A stretch of DNA of 64,000 nucleotides from Monocercomonoides exilis (taxonomy: Eukaryota > Preaxostyla > Oxymonadida > Polymastigidae): NCBI GenBank assembly GCA_001643675.2, contig LSRY02000056.1, positions 315,001 through 379,000 on the forward strand, given 5' to 3'. The stretch's first letter is position 1. Each line of letters starts with the position of its first letter. The notes below the pieces were generated by a model that was not told the origin of the DNA, did not search any database, and saw only the letters and a list, made by a program, of their open reading frames with translations. Shown here piece by piece: positions 1-12,600 of the stretch. The translations under genes and the position numbers were made by a program.

Positions 1-1595
1 GTGTTCCTTCTCTCCATTGTTTTGCTCTTCCTTTGTCATTGTATCTATTTCTGGTGTCAGTGTGGCTGGTGAAAGAGCAGTTGTGTTGCTTGTAAGAGAA
101 GCATCAGCCATTTCTCTTGTTCTGCTCATCGATATGGCAGGAGGTGTAGTCACTGCAACTGCAGCTGTAGATGAAGATGAAGAAGGAGAAGGAGAAAAAA
201 AGGAAGAAGAGGAAGAAGGAGAAGGAGAAAGAGATGGAGCAGAAACATTGGCAGATGTGGCTGAAGGAGTGCAGGGAACAGACACTGCCAGAGAAGCAGA
301 AGCCAAAACAGAAGAAGAAGCAGAAGAAGAAGAAGAACAGGAAATTGAAGTTGTTAACATATCTTTTCTGTCCAAAGAAGGCGTCGGCATTTTCGCTTCT
401 GGTGTTGTTGAGGCAGAAATTGGTGTTTGAAACACAACATTCTTCTGCTTTCCTTCGACTGCCTCGCTTCTGCTGTTTGTCTGCCCTTCTTCTTTCTTCC
501 CTGTTTTCCCTTCCATCTCAGATGGACTGCTGCCTATTGTTCCATTTGCATTTCCATTTCTGTTGTTGTTGCTGTTATTGACGTTGTTGTTGATAAGATT
601 GTTATTTCCAACCCCATTTGCATCACCTTCTCCATATCCCTCTCCTTCTCCTTCCCCATTCACTCCATTTGCTCCATGAGTTCCATTGTTTCCATTTCCT
701 TCTGCCCTTCCTCCTCCTCCTCCTCCCCCTTCTTCCTCCTCTTCTTCCTCCTCCTCATACTCTCCCATCTCTTCGTCATATTCTCCCAGTTCGTTTCCCC
801 ACAGCTGTGCCGTCATTTCTGCTGTCATCTCAGTCATCTTCATCATCTGCTCCTTCTGCTTCGTCGGCGGCAGAATAAACAGCCCCACAAAAAACGTGGC
901 AGAAGGGTGACTCACTTTCACCAGCTTCTTCACGGTTATCATCCGCCGCTTGCTGCAGCTCTTCTTCTTATTCTTCTTATTCTTCTTCTTTATCTTCTTC
1001 GTTTTGCTCTCTTCTGCTGTTTTTGTCTCACTTGTTGGAGTATTGTTGGATGGAGCGTCTGTGCTTTGTTGAGAAGAAGAAGAAGAAGAAGAAATGGCTT
1101 CTGTTGAATCTTTCTTTGTATCTTCCCCACCAAAATGCACATCTGATAGCCTTCTTTTCTTTGGCATCAACGAATCTTCATCAAACGCATCTGATTCTCC
1201 ATTTTTGCTGCTGTCTTCTTTGCTCTGTTCTTTCGATATGCCTGTTTGGTTTTGACTCTGGTTGTTATCATCAGCGGCACTTTTATCAGAAAAATTATCA
1301 TCCTTGTCACCTTCTGCTCCTTCTTCTCCTCCTTCTTCCTCTTCTTCCTCTTCCTCTTCTTCATCACTTTCTTCTTCTTCTTCAATTTTCTCCTCTTCCT
1401 CTTCCTCCTCCTCTTCTTCTGTCACTTCCTCTGAAAAGAAAGGAATTGGATGTATTCTTGCAACAGAAATGCCCACGCAGTCCTCAAGTGACTGCAGAAG
1501 ATGCCGCAAACGCGACTCGCAAAAGGAAATCCTAAGTAGAAATAAAAATTGAATGAATTGGAGAAGGTTTGATTAGAAATAGAATGTTCAGGTGG

Positions 1596-1628
<33 letters not shown>

Positions 1629-3887
1629 AGAAGAAGAAGAAGAAGAAGAAGAAGAAAATGTCATATTTTTTTTATTAAAGTAAAGAAATATAATTATGAG
1701 ATAATAAATAAATAAATAAACCACAAACCATTTCTTAAACGAGTCATATCCACTTGTGGATATTTTAATCTGCAGATATTTCTTGTATTTCCGAAACATC
1801 GACGTCTCTTCGAGAAACTGCGAGAAAAAAGAAGGCGGACAAAATGGATGGAAAACAGGTGAAATTGGCATTGCCGGAACAGCGCCTGGCAAAATAGACG
1901 AAATCGCATCGGCAAATGCAGAAGCAGACAGAGAAGACAAAGAAAAGGAGGAAGAAGAAAAAGAAGAAGGGGAAGAGGAAGGGGAAGGGGAAGAGAGAGG
2001 AATAATAGCTGTAGATGAGTTAGAAGAAGAAAATGACGGTGAAGATGAAGAAGAACTAATCGAATCAGTCGAATCATTTGAAGCTGAAGGAGAAGAAGCA
2101 GAAGAAGAAGCAGAAGAAGAAGCAGAAGAAGAAGACAACAACGTCTTCAAGATTGCAGCAGGCTCAATCATCTCTTCCAGTTCGCATCCATCGCATCCAT
2201 TTTCATCCTCGTAGTCTTCCTCTGCCCTTCGCGACACAATCTCCAGCCCTCTCTCGATCTCTTCCTTGATGACAGCATAAGAAGAGGAGAAGACGTTGTG
2301 AGAGGAGTTGATGGTTGGAATGACTGGAGTTAGAATCGTCATAAAGCTGCTGCTCGCATCCACATCGGCAAACAGATCCAGAGGAATGGTGCTGCTTGTG
2401 AAGAGCGCCAGCGAAGAGGCAGACAAGGATGAAGAAGAGGAAGAAGAAGAAGAGGAAGAGGAAGAGGAAGAAGAGGAAGAGGAAGAAGATGATGATGATG
2501 ACGCTGTTGTTGTTGATGTTGATTCTGTGGAAGATAAAGCAGGTGCATTTGCAGATGTTGCTGAAGAAAATTCATTTGCAGAAGTGTTCAGAGGCGTCGG
2601 TGTGACAGTCGTTGAATTTTGTGCCAAATCGTTTGATTGAGAATTAGAAGAAGAGGAAGATGAAGAGGCAGACGAAGGGGAAGGAGCTGAATTTGGCGGA
2701 GAAAGAGAAGATGAATCAGAAGAAGAAGGAGAAGAGGAAGAAGACGGAGTCGGAGATGAAGAAGGAGATGGATTTGCAGAGGCAGCAGAAGGAGTCGCAG
2801 AAGGAGTAGAAGAAGGAGAGGTATATACAGAACGGCCCGAATTATCACCAGACAAAAGCGGCATCGAACTTGCAGCTGTTGCTGATGGAGTGTCAGATGA
2901 ACGACGCTGCTTAAACCCTGCTACCGATAGCTGGGCGGCAGAAGCACCGATAGACGCTTTTTTCATTTCTTTTATCTCGTTCATTCTTTCAATCAGCCGT
3001 TTCTTTGTTTCTTCTTTTCTTTGATTGTATCGCTGCGCTGTGAACAGCATTACAGGTTTCTTCTCCCAATTCCACTTTCCGTACATTCGAAAAAACCTTG
3101 TAACCAAACGAGAAGGGGAAGATGTAGGAAATAGAATCGCAATTAACGCTGTTAAAATGGTCCATGCAATCCCTCCCAAAAAGCCAAAGACATTTCCGTA
3201 AATTCCACGCCTTCTCGCCCATAGCTTAATAAAGCGTAAAGAAATTCGAAATGAATTCAGATTTGGGATCATCTGGAGAAGTGTCTCAGCAACGCGGCAG
3301 CCATTAATACTACGTATTGAAACCGAATCAACTCCAAGAAGCCATCGATCATCGCAGATATCAAACTCTGGCGGAATAATTTGTGTAGGAAGAGAAGCAA
3401 ACAATATGTCCAGAGAAATTCCATCGAATTGAATTTTAATTACAGGAACAAAAGAATTTGGTACAGATACAACTGTTGTAATTCCAGGTTCTGCTTTTAG
3501 AAGCAAAGGAAATGTTCTAAAAAAATCTTCGTATCTATTCACATAACATGGAAAAACGCATATTGTATCAATATCATCTGATGGTGTAGAAATTCCTATT
3601 TTATACGATCCATATGTCAAAAGTCTTCCATAAGCTGATAAATCTGTCTCATTGACTTGCTGTTTTTTTGTAGCAGACAACTCTTTTGACCAATTTTGTG
3701 CAAGTAATTCCAATCTCTTGAGAATCTTTTCTCGTTTCAAAAGATTCTCTGGAGTATCAAATTGGGACTCAGCTATTAAAAGTGAAATTAGACGTTTTGT
3801 TTGTCTTTTATCTTTGTCAGAAGGAGGCGACGTATCGAATGGTTGATATCCTGATTCGATTCGAGGCTTAGTTGAAGGAGGTTCCAT
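1..3887 (-). CDS. PAP: Nuclear poly(A) polymerase with serine-rich inserts (3' end cut by window edge)
   Basis: It adds poly(A) tails to mRNA 3' ends in the nucleus. Two exons are visible: 3887-1729 and 1531-1 (open at the edge), joined across a 197-nt GTTTGT...TTAG intron that restores frame inside a Trp codon; at least 1,230 residues. The nucleotidyltransferase core has GSYKIGIS at residues 93-100, the metal-binding pair D105/D107 (DDID) and the third aspartate D160 (FDGISLDILFA). The central domain follows (RFIKLWARRRGIYGN, FLGGIAWTILTA), and exon 2 opens with the RNA-binding domain (FCESRLRHLLQSLE, then FFVGLFI). Two serine-rich blocks, roughly residues 325-560 and 600-715, interrupt the central domain on either side of a conserved stretch (ILTPVIPTINSSHNVFSSSY). 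The C-terminus is Glu/Gly/Asn-rich. The ATG at 3887 precedes all conserved motifs. Confidence 0.95.
1598..1656. repeat. Poly(A) run followed by (GAA)n
   Basis: A run of 29 A followed by about ten GAA triplets. On the coding strand this is a CTT/T-rich tract inside the poly(A) polymerase intron (1532-1728), upstream of its 3' splice site, so it may act as a very long polypyrimidine tract. Confidence 0.9.
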
Positions 3888-4354
3888 GCTTCATTGAGAT
3901 TTCTTATGATCAACCCAACATATAAAAATGAGAATTGATCGCTTTTTTTCAGAAACTTAATTCTTTCAGATTGTAAATCTTTCAGTATTGCCAATGATAC
4001 AACAATAAAAAACTATATTGAGTTAATGTTTGCTCTTCAGTTCTTGTTAAAAAAAGAAAAAAAAGAATTTTTTATGCTTTTAATAATAATTCTTATTCAA
4101 AAGAATTTGAGATTTCAATTTTTTTTTTTGAAAATACTGTAATTTTGATTTCATTTTTATCAAACTTTTTGATTTGAATTTTTTTCTGTTAAAATTCTTT
4201 AAAAAACATCAGCTCGAAAATTTTTGAAATATTCCGACGTATTAGATAAAAAACTTATTTGGCTGATCCTTTTTGAAATCATTCTTTCGTTCGAGTTTTG
4301 ATCAAAATTTCAATATCAATGGGATTTGTATCAAATTTTGTTTTTCCAATCGCA

Positions 4355-4618
4355 ATATGGGTGATTATTTTTGAAATCATATTTCTTCCATCAAATTTTT
4401 CGGTTTAAGAATTCACTTCAAGTGCTGATAAATGAGCACAAAAAAGAAATAATTCCATACAAAAATAACTTTTTCATGAATATTATCTGAAGCATTGTCA
4501 TTTTAAACAATTGCATTGCATCTAACTCTTTAATGAATAATTCCTCTCATAAGAAATTGAACATTTGAAAAATCGACACTCCGAAAAAAGTTATGATTTC
4601 AAAAATAATCACCCATAT
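4355..4618. mobile_element. MITE-like element, copy 1 (264 bp)
   Basis: The ends are perfect inverted repeats of about 27 bp that begin ATATGGGTGATTATTTTTGA and are mirrored at the right end (…AATCACCCATAT). The interior has no coding potential. A second element with the same ends and nearly the same length lies at 6033-6298. Because the ends include the palindrome ATAT, the target duplication cannot be separated from the repeat; TA or ATAT is likely. No transposase is in the window, so any mobility would have been in trans. Confidence 0.7.
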
Positions 4619-6032
4619 TTTTTTGGTAAAACAATTCAATAAAGAAAAAAAAATTTGATCTATGCGAAAAAATTGACAGACTATTGTCTTTCCCAAAAAT
4701 AGGTGATCATTGTATATTTTTCTTTATAAGCGATATGAATATGGTTGGCTTGATCACACAATTTTTGTTCTTTCTTCAAAGATTGTTAAATTTTCATTCA
4801 AATCTGTTTGAAATACACAAGGTAAGTAGTCTTTCCAACCTTTAATCGAGCTTGTCAACATTTTTTTCAAGTTAATTGTCTCATTTTAAATTAAAAAAAT
4901 AATAAATTGAATTCAAATCACACGAAAATTCTAGAATTCATTGTTTTTTTTCACAAAGATAAATTCAAATTTGTTGCAACAGTTTGTTATTGTAAACCAG
5001 GGATTTATTTGATAATTCCAAATAATTGATGAAACTGTTTAAACAAATATATCTGAATTAGTCATTCGGATTTGACAATATTGATTTTTAATTATTTATA
5101 AAGCAAAAAAAGTGTGGATTAGAATTCCTCTGTGACCTGATAAATAACTTGAAGCCTCATCCGTCACGAAAAAATAAAAGAAAAGAAAAAAAGAAAGAAA
5201 AAGAAAAAGAAAAAGAAAATTATTTTAAAATTAAAAAATAGTTAAATTTATCTCAAACAATATTATTCAAATGATTGCGAAAACAATAAAAGAATTAATA
5301 AAGAGCTTTGGAAAAGATTTGATGATTGCATCTGAAATATTTGTCATTTTCTCTTTTGTCAGTGACGGTCAGTAACTGTCAATGACAAATCTTGATAAAA
5401 AGAATTTTCAACTGACATTTCCTGTTTAAAAAATAACATATAGTAAACTTGATCATATAAATTAGATATTTGTTTTTTTCATAATAATAAGAATTGTTGA
5501 ATATCGATTATCAAATTCATTATTATTGCAATTATGGAATGTGAAATCGTTATAAATTACCATTTTTGACAAATCATAAATATCTTGTCAATCATTTTTT
5601 CAATGTTTCAATTATTTTTTGTCATATCATTGAGGTATATGCATGAGCCCTATGTTATTTATGAATATTGTGAAATAGTTATTGTTTTTTTTTAATTTCA
5701 CATAGATATTTTAGAGTTCCTGGTATTGAGCTAAACTCAAAGTTTGACACAGAACGCATAAAGATGAGACTTACCGAATGAATTCTTTGTTATTATAAAC
5801 AAAAAAATGAGATTATTTTTTTTATTCATTTCGCACAAACAGAGAAAAAAAATGTCAATGATAATTGCCCATATCTGTGGGATAACTAGAGATAATTGAA
5901 ACAATTATAAAATTATTCACAAGATATTGTCGATTTGTCAAAAATTGTTTGTTTTATTTAATTTTATTTTATTTTTATATTTTTAATTTTTATATTAATA
6001 TATATTTAAATGTATATTTTATTATTATTATT

Positions 6033-6298
6033 ATATGGGTGATTATTTTTGAAATCATATTTTTTCGTTAATAATTTTCTGTTCAAAAATTTAACTTGAA
6101 TATCAATTAAAAAAAAATTTGAAAAGTTAAAAGGCTATTGAAAATATTTTTATTTTTGATACAGTTTAAACACTTGATTTTAAAAACAATTATCATGCTT
6201 CTTTTCTTTTGAAATAAAAATTTCTTTCGAAAAATTTTCAATCTTCGAAAAATCAAAACCCCGAAAAAAGATATGATTTCAAAAATAATCACCCATAT
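6033..6298. mobile_element. MITE-like element, copy 2 (266 bp)
   Basis: It has the same inverted ends as copy 1 (ATATGGGTGATTATTTTTGA and complement). The inner right flank is also shared (CGAAAAATC…CCGAAAAAAG just before the right repeat), while the rest of the interior has diverged. It lies in an ATT/TA-rich stretch. A small open frame that crosses its right end is taken as chance. Confidence 0.7.
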
Positions 6299-6663
6299 AT
6301 TTATATATATATATATATTTTGAAAAACAAATGATTTTAATGACTTGTCATGTGGCAGAGGAGTAGATAATAATGACATATAATCTTCTTTTCGAAATTG
6401 AAGAGATGTTTGTTTTTAAATAAAACAGATAATTATAGTGACAATTTTTCTTTTTCGATTCAAGTTTATTTTTCAATAAAAGATTTGACTTTGTGACATA
6501 TAGATTATTATTGTTGTCAACATTAGATTTAATTGGAAATTAACATCAATTCATGGAAGAAGTTTTTTGATGAACAATGTTTATTTATAAAATAAAGGGT
6601 GCTGAAATATATAATTTTCGGATTATTTCTGCATCCACATCCATGGAGAGGTGCTTCTATAAC

Positions 6664-9600
6664 ATGAAAGCTGCATTTAATTATATTGCTTTGATGTTTC
6701 TTGCTGCAAGCTGTTATAATGAGGAAAACATTGCAGAAAGGCAAATTCAACAAGAAATGAACGAGAAGATGTAGAAAGGCAAAATAAACGTTGCAGATGG
6801 AAATGGAAATGATAACAATTATTTTTATATTACATTGGAGAAAGATGATAAACCAGTTGACAATTGCATTTGCTGTGTCCAAACAAATCTAAATATCGTC
6901 AACAGCACATTATGTGTGACCCATCTCAACATCATCCCCCTCAGTGGTTGTCCGCTCCTCACCGCTCAACACCACTCCGCTGCAACCATCCTCTCCTCCA
7001 GTTGCCAAATTCATCCAGCAGCAAAATCTCCACTTTTTCTCTCTGCCCATGCCTCCCTCTCCCTCACAAACTTCTCCCTCACCACCCATCAACCAGCCAT
7101 CCTCTCCTTCTCCCTCTTCTCCACCCCAAACAATCTCCTCCATAATGCCCACTCCCCAATCCCTGCCTCCTTCTCCATCTCTCACTCCTCCTTCTCCTCA
7201 TTCATTTCTCTCTGCAATCTCTTCATTTTTTCTCCTTCCTTTTCCTCTTCTTCTTCACCTCTTCATCCCCACCTCCAAATCCGCTTCAGTCTCCATCTCT
7301 CAAACACCTTCTTCTCCAACATCTCCTCTTTTTCTTCATCTTTAACCACTTCCACTTCCACCAATACTAACATCAATTCAATCCCCTCCTTCTCTCTTCA
7401 CTCATCCCTCTCCATCCTCTCAACCCTCTTCCAACACACTCACAACCCCATCGATGGTGCTATTCTCCCAAACCTCAACAGCCCATCCACTTCTCTCTCT
7501 GCCTTCAATACCTCTTTCCTTCACCAAACACACTCTTCATCAAATGATGCTGTGGTGCATATTGGAACTGAATCTCAAAGAGTGAAACCCGGAAGACTAG
7601 CTTCATTTGACGTTAACAACCATCGCTTCGAATGGTGCGAATGGGAAAATTCGAATAGCGGAGGTAGTCATGGTGGAGCACTTTTTGTTTATTGTGAAAA
7701 TGCAAATCTCACTATCACTTCTTGCTCATTCAACAATTGTTCAAATACTAATCATGAAGGAGCATTATATTGTGAAAATTTGTATAAAATAGATGTCACA
7801 AAATCAAATTTCACGAACTGTTCTGCGGCTAATGGAGGAGCGAATTGCATCAGGTATCCTATATCCAATTCTGTTTGGACATTCTCAGAAAACAAAGTTG
7901 AAAGATGCAAAATTACTTATTGGTGTGGAACTGGTTGGTTTTTCGCACTTGATTGCTTTCCAAAAACTGTTCAATTTCTATTTTCCAGATGCAAGTGCAT
8001 CACAAACACTGGAAGTGATTCAACTGGTTCTTTAACATTTTTTAATGCTCCATCATCAAAGCCAATTCTGTTTTCCGTTAATGATTGCCAATTTGTCAGT
8101 AATAAATTGAACCTTTCTAAATATGGAGGAGCTGCTATTTATTGTCATGAAACCTATTCTTGGATGAGCGGGGCAGAATCATTCACTTTCTGTTTTTTCG
8201 ATGACAACACCGCTGCAAAAGGTAGAGGAAACGACGTGTTTTTCAATGGAAGCAGCATCACACAATCTCCGTTCCAGCAATGTGGCTCAACAACCGCAAC
8301 AAAAAGAGTATGGAATCGTGGAACAGCAGATAATGCTGAGTACAATAGCTGGCTCCCCCTTATCACCCAGAACATAATTGTTGCTAACAGCGGAATTGAT
8401 GCTGATGCATGCGGCAGAACGAAGGAAAACCCATGTGCCACAATCGAATATGCACTCTATGGGTTTGGTTTTTTCAATGATACCTCCCTCATCCTCCTCA
8501 AATCCGTTTTCGCTCCCATCAAAACGCTCACTTCCAGCTCTGCCAGCACAAAAATCACAGGAAATGGAACAACTACCACCACCATCGCCTCAGATTGCAT
8601 TCCTCAACCTCCGTCATCATTTTCATCCTCGTCTTCATCAACAACATCACCAGATCCATCTGTCTCGTTTGCCCTCTTCCAACAGACCCAGGGCTCCCTC
8701 ACAGTCTCTGCCCTCTCCATCGCCCACAACTCCACAAATCCCATCACCCCCATCCTCTTCCACCTCTCCGAAAATTCCCCTTCCCTCAACCTCAACACAA
8801 CCACCATCACCGGAACAACCCCATCTTCATCGTCAATCACAACTCCCCTCTTCTTCCTCACTGCTGGCTCCCTCGCCCTCAACCACACAGCAATCACCAG
8901 TCTCACCCTCAACAGTCAAAGCATCTTCCATCTCACCTCCCTCGCCAGTCCTCTCACCCTCAACTCCTCCAACATCACCCACATCACCTCCACAGCCACT
9001 CCAGCCAGCTGTGTCCTCTCCTCTGCCACCTCCCCTGCCCTCTCCCTCTCCCTCGCCAACTGCACCATCTCCAACATCAACTCAGAACAGTTGAGCCAAC
9101 AGACTCCCACCAATGGCGGGTGCATCTCATTCGCCTCAACTGCCCCTGCAAACTCGTTTTCGGTGAGCAACACCACCTTCTCCACCTGCTGTGTGAGCGA
9201 GGATACAAGTTCTGGAGGAAGAGGCGGCGCTCTCATGATCGAGTACAATGAAGGCTCACAAGTGTCAGAATCCTCCTTTTCCATGACAAATGTGATATTT
9301 TCAGCCAACAAGGCCAGTGTCGGAAGAGATATATATTTTGTGTGTGAATCCCTTGCTGCTTCTGTAAACGAGTCTTCCTTCGCCTTCATGAGAAGCATCA
9401 CTCAGAAAGACAACTCAGTTGTTGGACATGACAGAACAGAGGCATTTGGGAACTGGAATGTCGATTTATTTATATTTCTCGATGGATATTTCGCAGATAC
9501 AATTTATGTGGATGGAACATCTGGAGTGGAGAAGGCATATTGTGGCTTGGAAAAGGCACCTTGTTTGAGCGTGAATTATGGAATGGAACATTTGAAGAAA

Positions 9601-12600
9601 ACACAAACTACAAAACAAGAGATTATTTTATGCACCAATTCGTCTGTAATTGGGTGCGTGGATGTGAGCGGGGTTAGTGTGAAAGCAAAAGAGGAAGAAA
9701 TTATTGGCATTGAATGCAAAAGTGAGTTGAATGGCTCTGAAGAAGAATGTGTGATGAAGTCAGCATCACTGACAGAAATGAAGTTCATTGGGATTGTTGT
9801 TCCATCGAGCTTTAACAGAACAATCACATCAGTGATTGAATCAGGCAGTCCAAATGGAGAATTGCACATGAAGAACTGCGCAATGGGTGTGACTGGAGGG
9901 AAGCAAAACGCAATTGAATTTTTCTTGATCAAATCGACAGGAAAGATGGTTGCACTGGAATTTGTGAAGATTTCAGAAGTGAAATCAACGGTTTCGTTGT
10001 TTTCTTTTTCGCTTTCCTCAGTAAATATGAACGATCAGGAATACAAAGTTAAACTATTGAATTGCACAATGGAAGGATGCAGTTTGGATGAATCTTCACT
10101 TGGTGAAACTCCTTTGACGATATCTTCTTCTGTTTTGCTTGAAAACAGCAACTTTTCAAACATCGGGAATACAGGCAGCAGTGAAGAAGGAGGCGTTGCA
10201 AAAGTGACATTGAAAGAGAATGAAAAATTGGAGATCAAATCAACAAATGCATCATCTTGCTCACTTTCATCAAGAAATGGAAAAGGAGGATTTCTTTATT
10301 TGGATTGTCAAGAATGTTTGAATGAGAAGCCATTTCTTTTAGAAAACGTTTCGTTTGCAAACAACAATGCAGCCATTGGAAAGAATGTGTTCATTTTGGG
10401 AAAGGATTTTAATTCTTCTGTGACAAATGACTCATTCAAGTTTGATTATTCCTCAATGATCAATGATGGAAATTTGTTTGTTGGAAGTGATGGAAAACAT
10501 CAAGAAAAGGATTTGTTCATGTTTTTGATTCCATTCAGCTCATTTGAGATATTTATTTCATCGAGTGGATTTGATGTTGCAAGATGTGGAAGTGAGGAAG
10601 AGCCATGCTTCACAATGTGGAAGGGGATGGAAAACATGAAAAATGGAGATGAAATGAAAACAATTCAGGTTGAAGAATCAACAATTATTCGAGATTCATT
10701 CAATGTTACCAATTATCAGATCAAAAAAAGTGTAAAGATGGGTGAAGAGAATGTAAAAGCAAAATTGAATTTTGAAAAGGCAGTTGGAAGTCAACTTGAA
10801 TATTTCATGGCGAATAATATTCATCTTGAATTGATGAATATCCAACTTCAATTGACATCTGGATTTGACAACTCAGCCAAAACGATTATTTTAAACAGAG
10901 GAGGAGATTTGGTGATAACTGGATGTGCATTCCATTCAGAAGCGGGAGTGAATAATGGATTTGATTGTGTGTTTGTGGATGTGATTGGTGGCAGTGTGGA
11001 AGTGAATGATTTGTCGATGGAATCATGCAACGTTGGAAATAGCATATTTACCATTCATGATATTGGAGTTGATTGCCATTTCATGAATGTTCGAGTGGAA
11101 TCGTTGAATGAAAGTGGAGGATGTCTTCTTCTGATCAAAGGACCTAAATTAACAACAAAGACAAATGAAGGAGGTGAAGAAGGAACAAATATTGAGATTG
11201 AAAAATCATCATTTTCAGGAATGAAGAGAAGCGACAATGGGCCAAGCATTTTGGAGTCTGCAAGTGAGAAAAAGATAGATTTGGTTGTGAATGCGAGCAA
11301 CATCACAGAAGACAAAGCAGAATCAAGTGAAAAAGGAGGGGCAATATTTTTCACATTGGGTGGATCTGGATCAATGAAGATGATTGGCTCAACGATCAGT
11401 CATTGCAGCTGCAACAATAGCACAGGGAAAGGAGGAGGAGTGTATTTGGCAACAAAGGAACGAGGAGAATTGGATTTCATATTTGTGGGAATGAAATTCA
11501 GTGCTAACACAGCAAAAGTGGGGAATGATATTTTCATTGAATGCTACAACATCACATCCCAGATTAATGAAAGCCAATTCCAGTTTGATCTTCGAGAGAA
11601 TCATTATTCACGAATTAATGCGATTTATGGAAGAGATGAATGCGATTATCCAAGTGACACGGATCTGATTGATTTTGTGACGATCCATCAGAGTGACACA
11701 ATCATTGTGAGCAGTGTGAACGGATCAAATGAGAGACAGTGTGGAACAATCACACTTCCATGCTATTCGATTGAACATGGAATTGTGCATCTGACTTCAG
11801 ATATCATGAGTCTGATATTTGTTGTTGAAGAAAGTGAAATTAGAGGCGAATTGGATCTGAAAGAGATTAGTCTGAGTTCGAAGAGCAGAGACTTGTGTGA
11901 AGTTGAAGTGAAATCAGGGATAACAAGAACAAGAGAGGCATTGATAACAACAACAGGAACAGTCTCAATGCTGAGAGTGAACTTTGTGTTTGATTCAAAT
12001 TTCATCTCTTCACATGAATCGCTAATATCATCAGAAGGAGGGATTCTTGAAATGATGAATTGTTCATTCACCTCAAAACAATCCAATGAAGAAGGAAATG
12101 AAGCTTTTGCAAATATTCAGTTCCACATCATTAATATGGTCAAAGGAGAATTGCAACTTGATGGATGTGCAATATCAAATCTAATTCTTCATAAATCTGC
12201 ATTGTATCTTTCATCATCACTTCCATCAGTAGTTTATTCGTTTGATATCAGCAATTCAACGATTTCTCATTCTCTTGTTGAAATCATTGAATGTGGACAA
12301 TTAAACATGGAAAAGTTTCATACAGAAAATATTTCGATTGAAGGAAATGAAGAATCCTTGATATCTTGCTTATCAATGAAAAAGACAATTCAGTTGACAA
12401 ATTGTACAATTGGCAAAACAAATTCAAAGATCACAAAAGGGAAATTGATGAAAGCGGAGGATTGCACAGATGTAAAAATGGACAGTTGCATTTTTGATGG
12501 GAGTACAAAGGAAAGAAATGAGAAATTTTTGAATGCAGAAGAAGAGAAGTGCAAATGGGATGGGTCTCTTGTAGATGTTGGGGAGAGTTCAGTGATGATG

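Larger units (their letters stand above)
3888..6642. other. A+T-rich intergenic region with two MITE-like elements
   Basis: This is 2.75 kb upstream of both flanking genes (poly(A) polymerase on minus, receptor-like gene on plus). No convincing exon is visible. It holds two inverted-repeat elements (4355-4618, 6033-6298), a short AAAAG-type microsatellite near 5165-5218 and many homopolymer A/T runs. A degenerate copy of the element end may lie near 4262-4295. Confidence 0.7.

Noticed and set aside
17-1552. Several Leu/Ser/Phe- and Glu/Lys-rich plus-strand frames over the left end
   Set aside because: They are the antisense of the poly(A) polymerase C-terminal exon, whose minus-strand frame contains conserved PAP motifs. 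Repetitive Ser and Glu codons read as Glu/Arg- or Leu/Phe-rich frames on the other strand.
6772-6774. Non-standard genetic code (TAG/TAA read as Gln, as reported for some oxymonads)
   Set aside because: Frames of 2,200-2,700 codons with many Gln residues contain no internal TAA or TAG, so these codons act as stops here. TAA and TGA both terminate clear genes.
6835-6837. TTG as start of the first receptor-like gene
   Set aside because: A TTG start is not expected in a eukaryotic nuclear gene. The open frame extends upstream to the TAG at 6772, and a signal-peptide exon with a plausible intron lies just before it.
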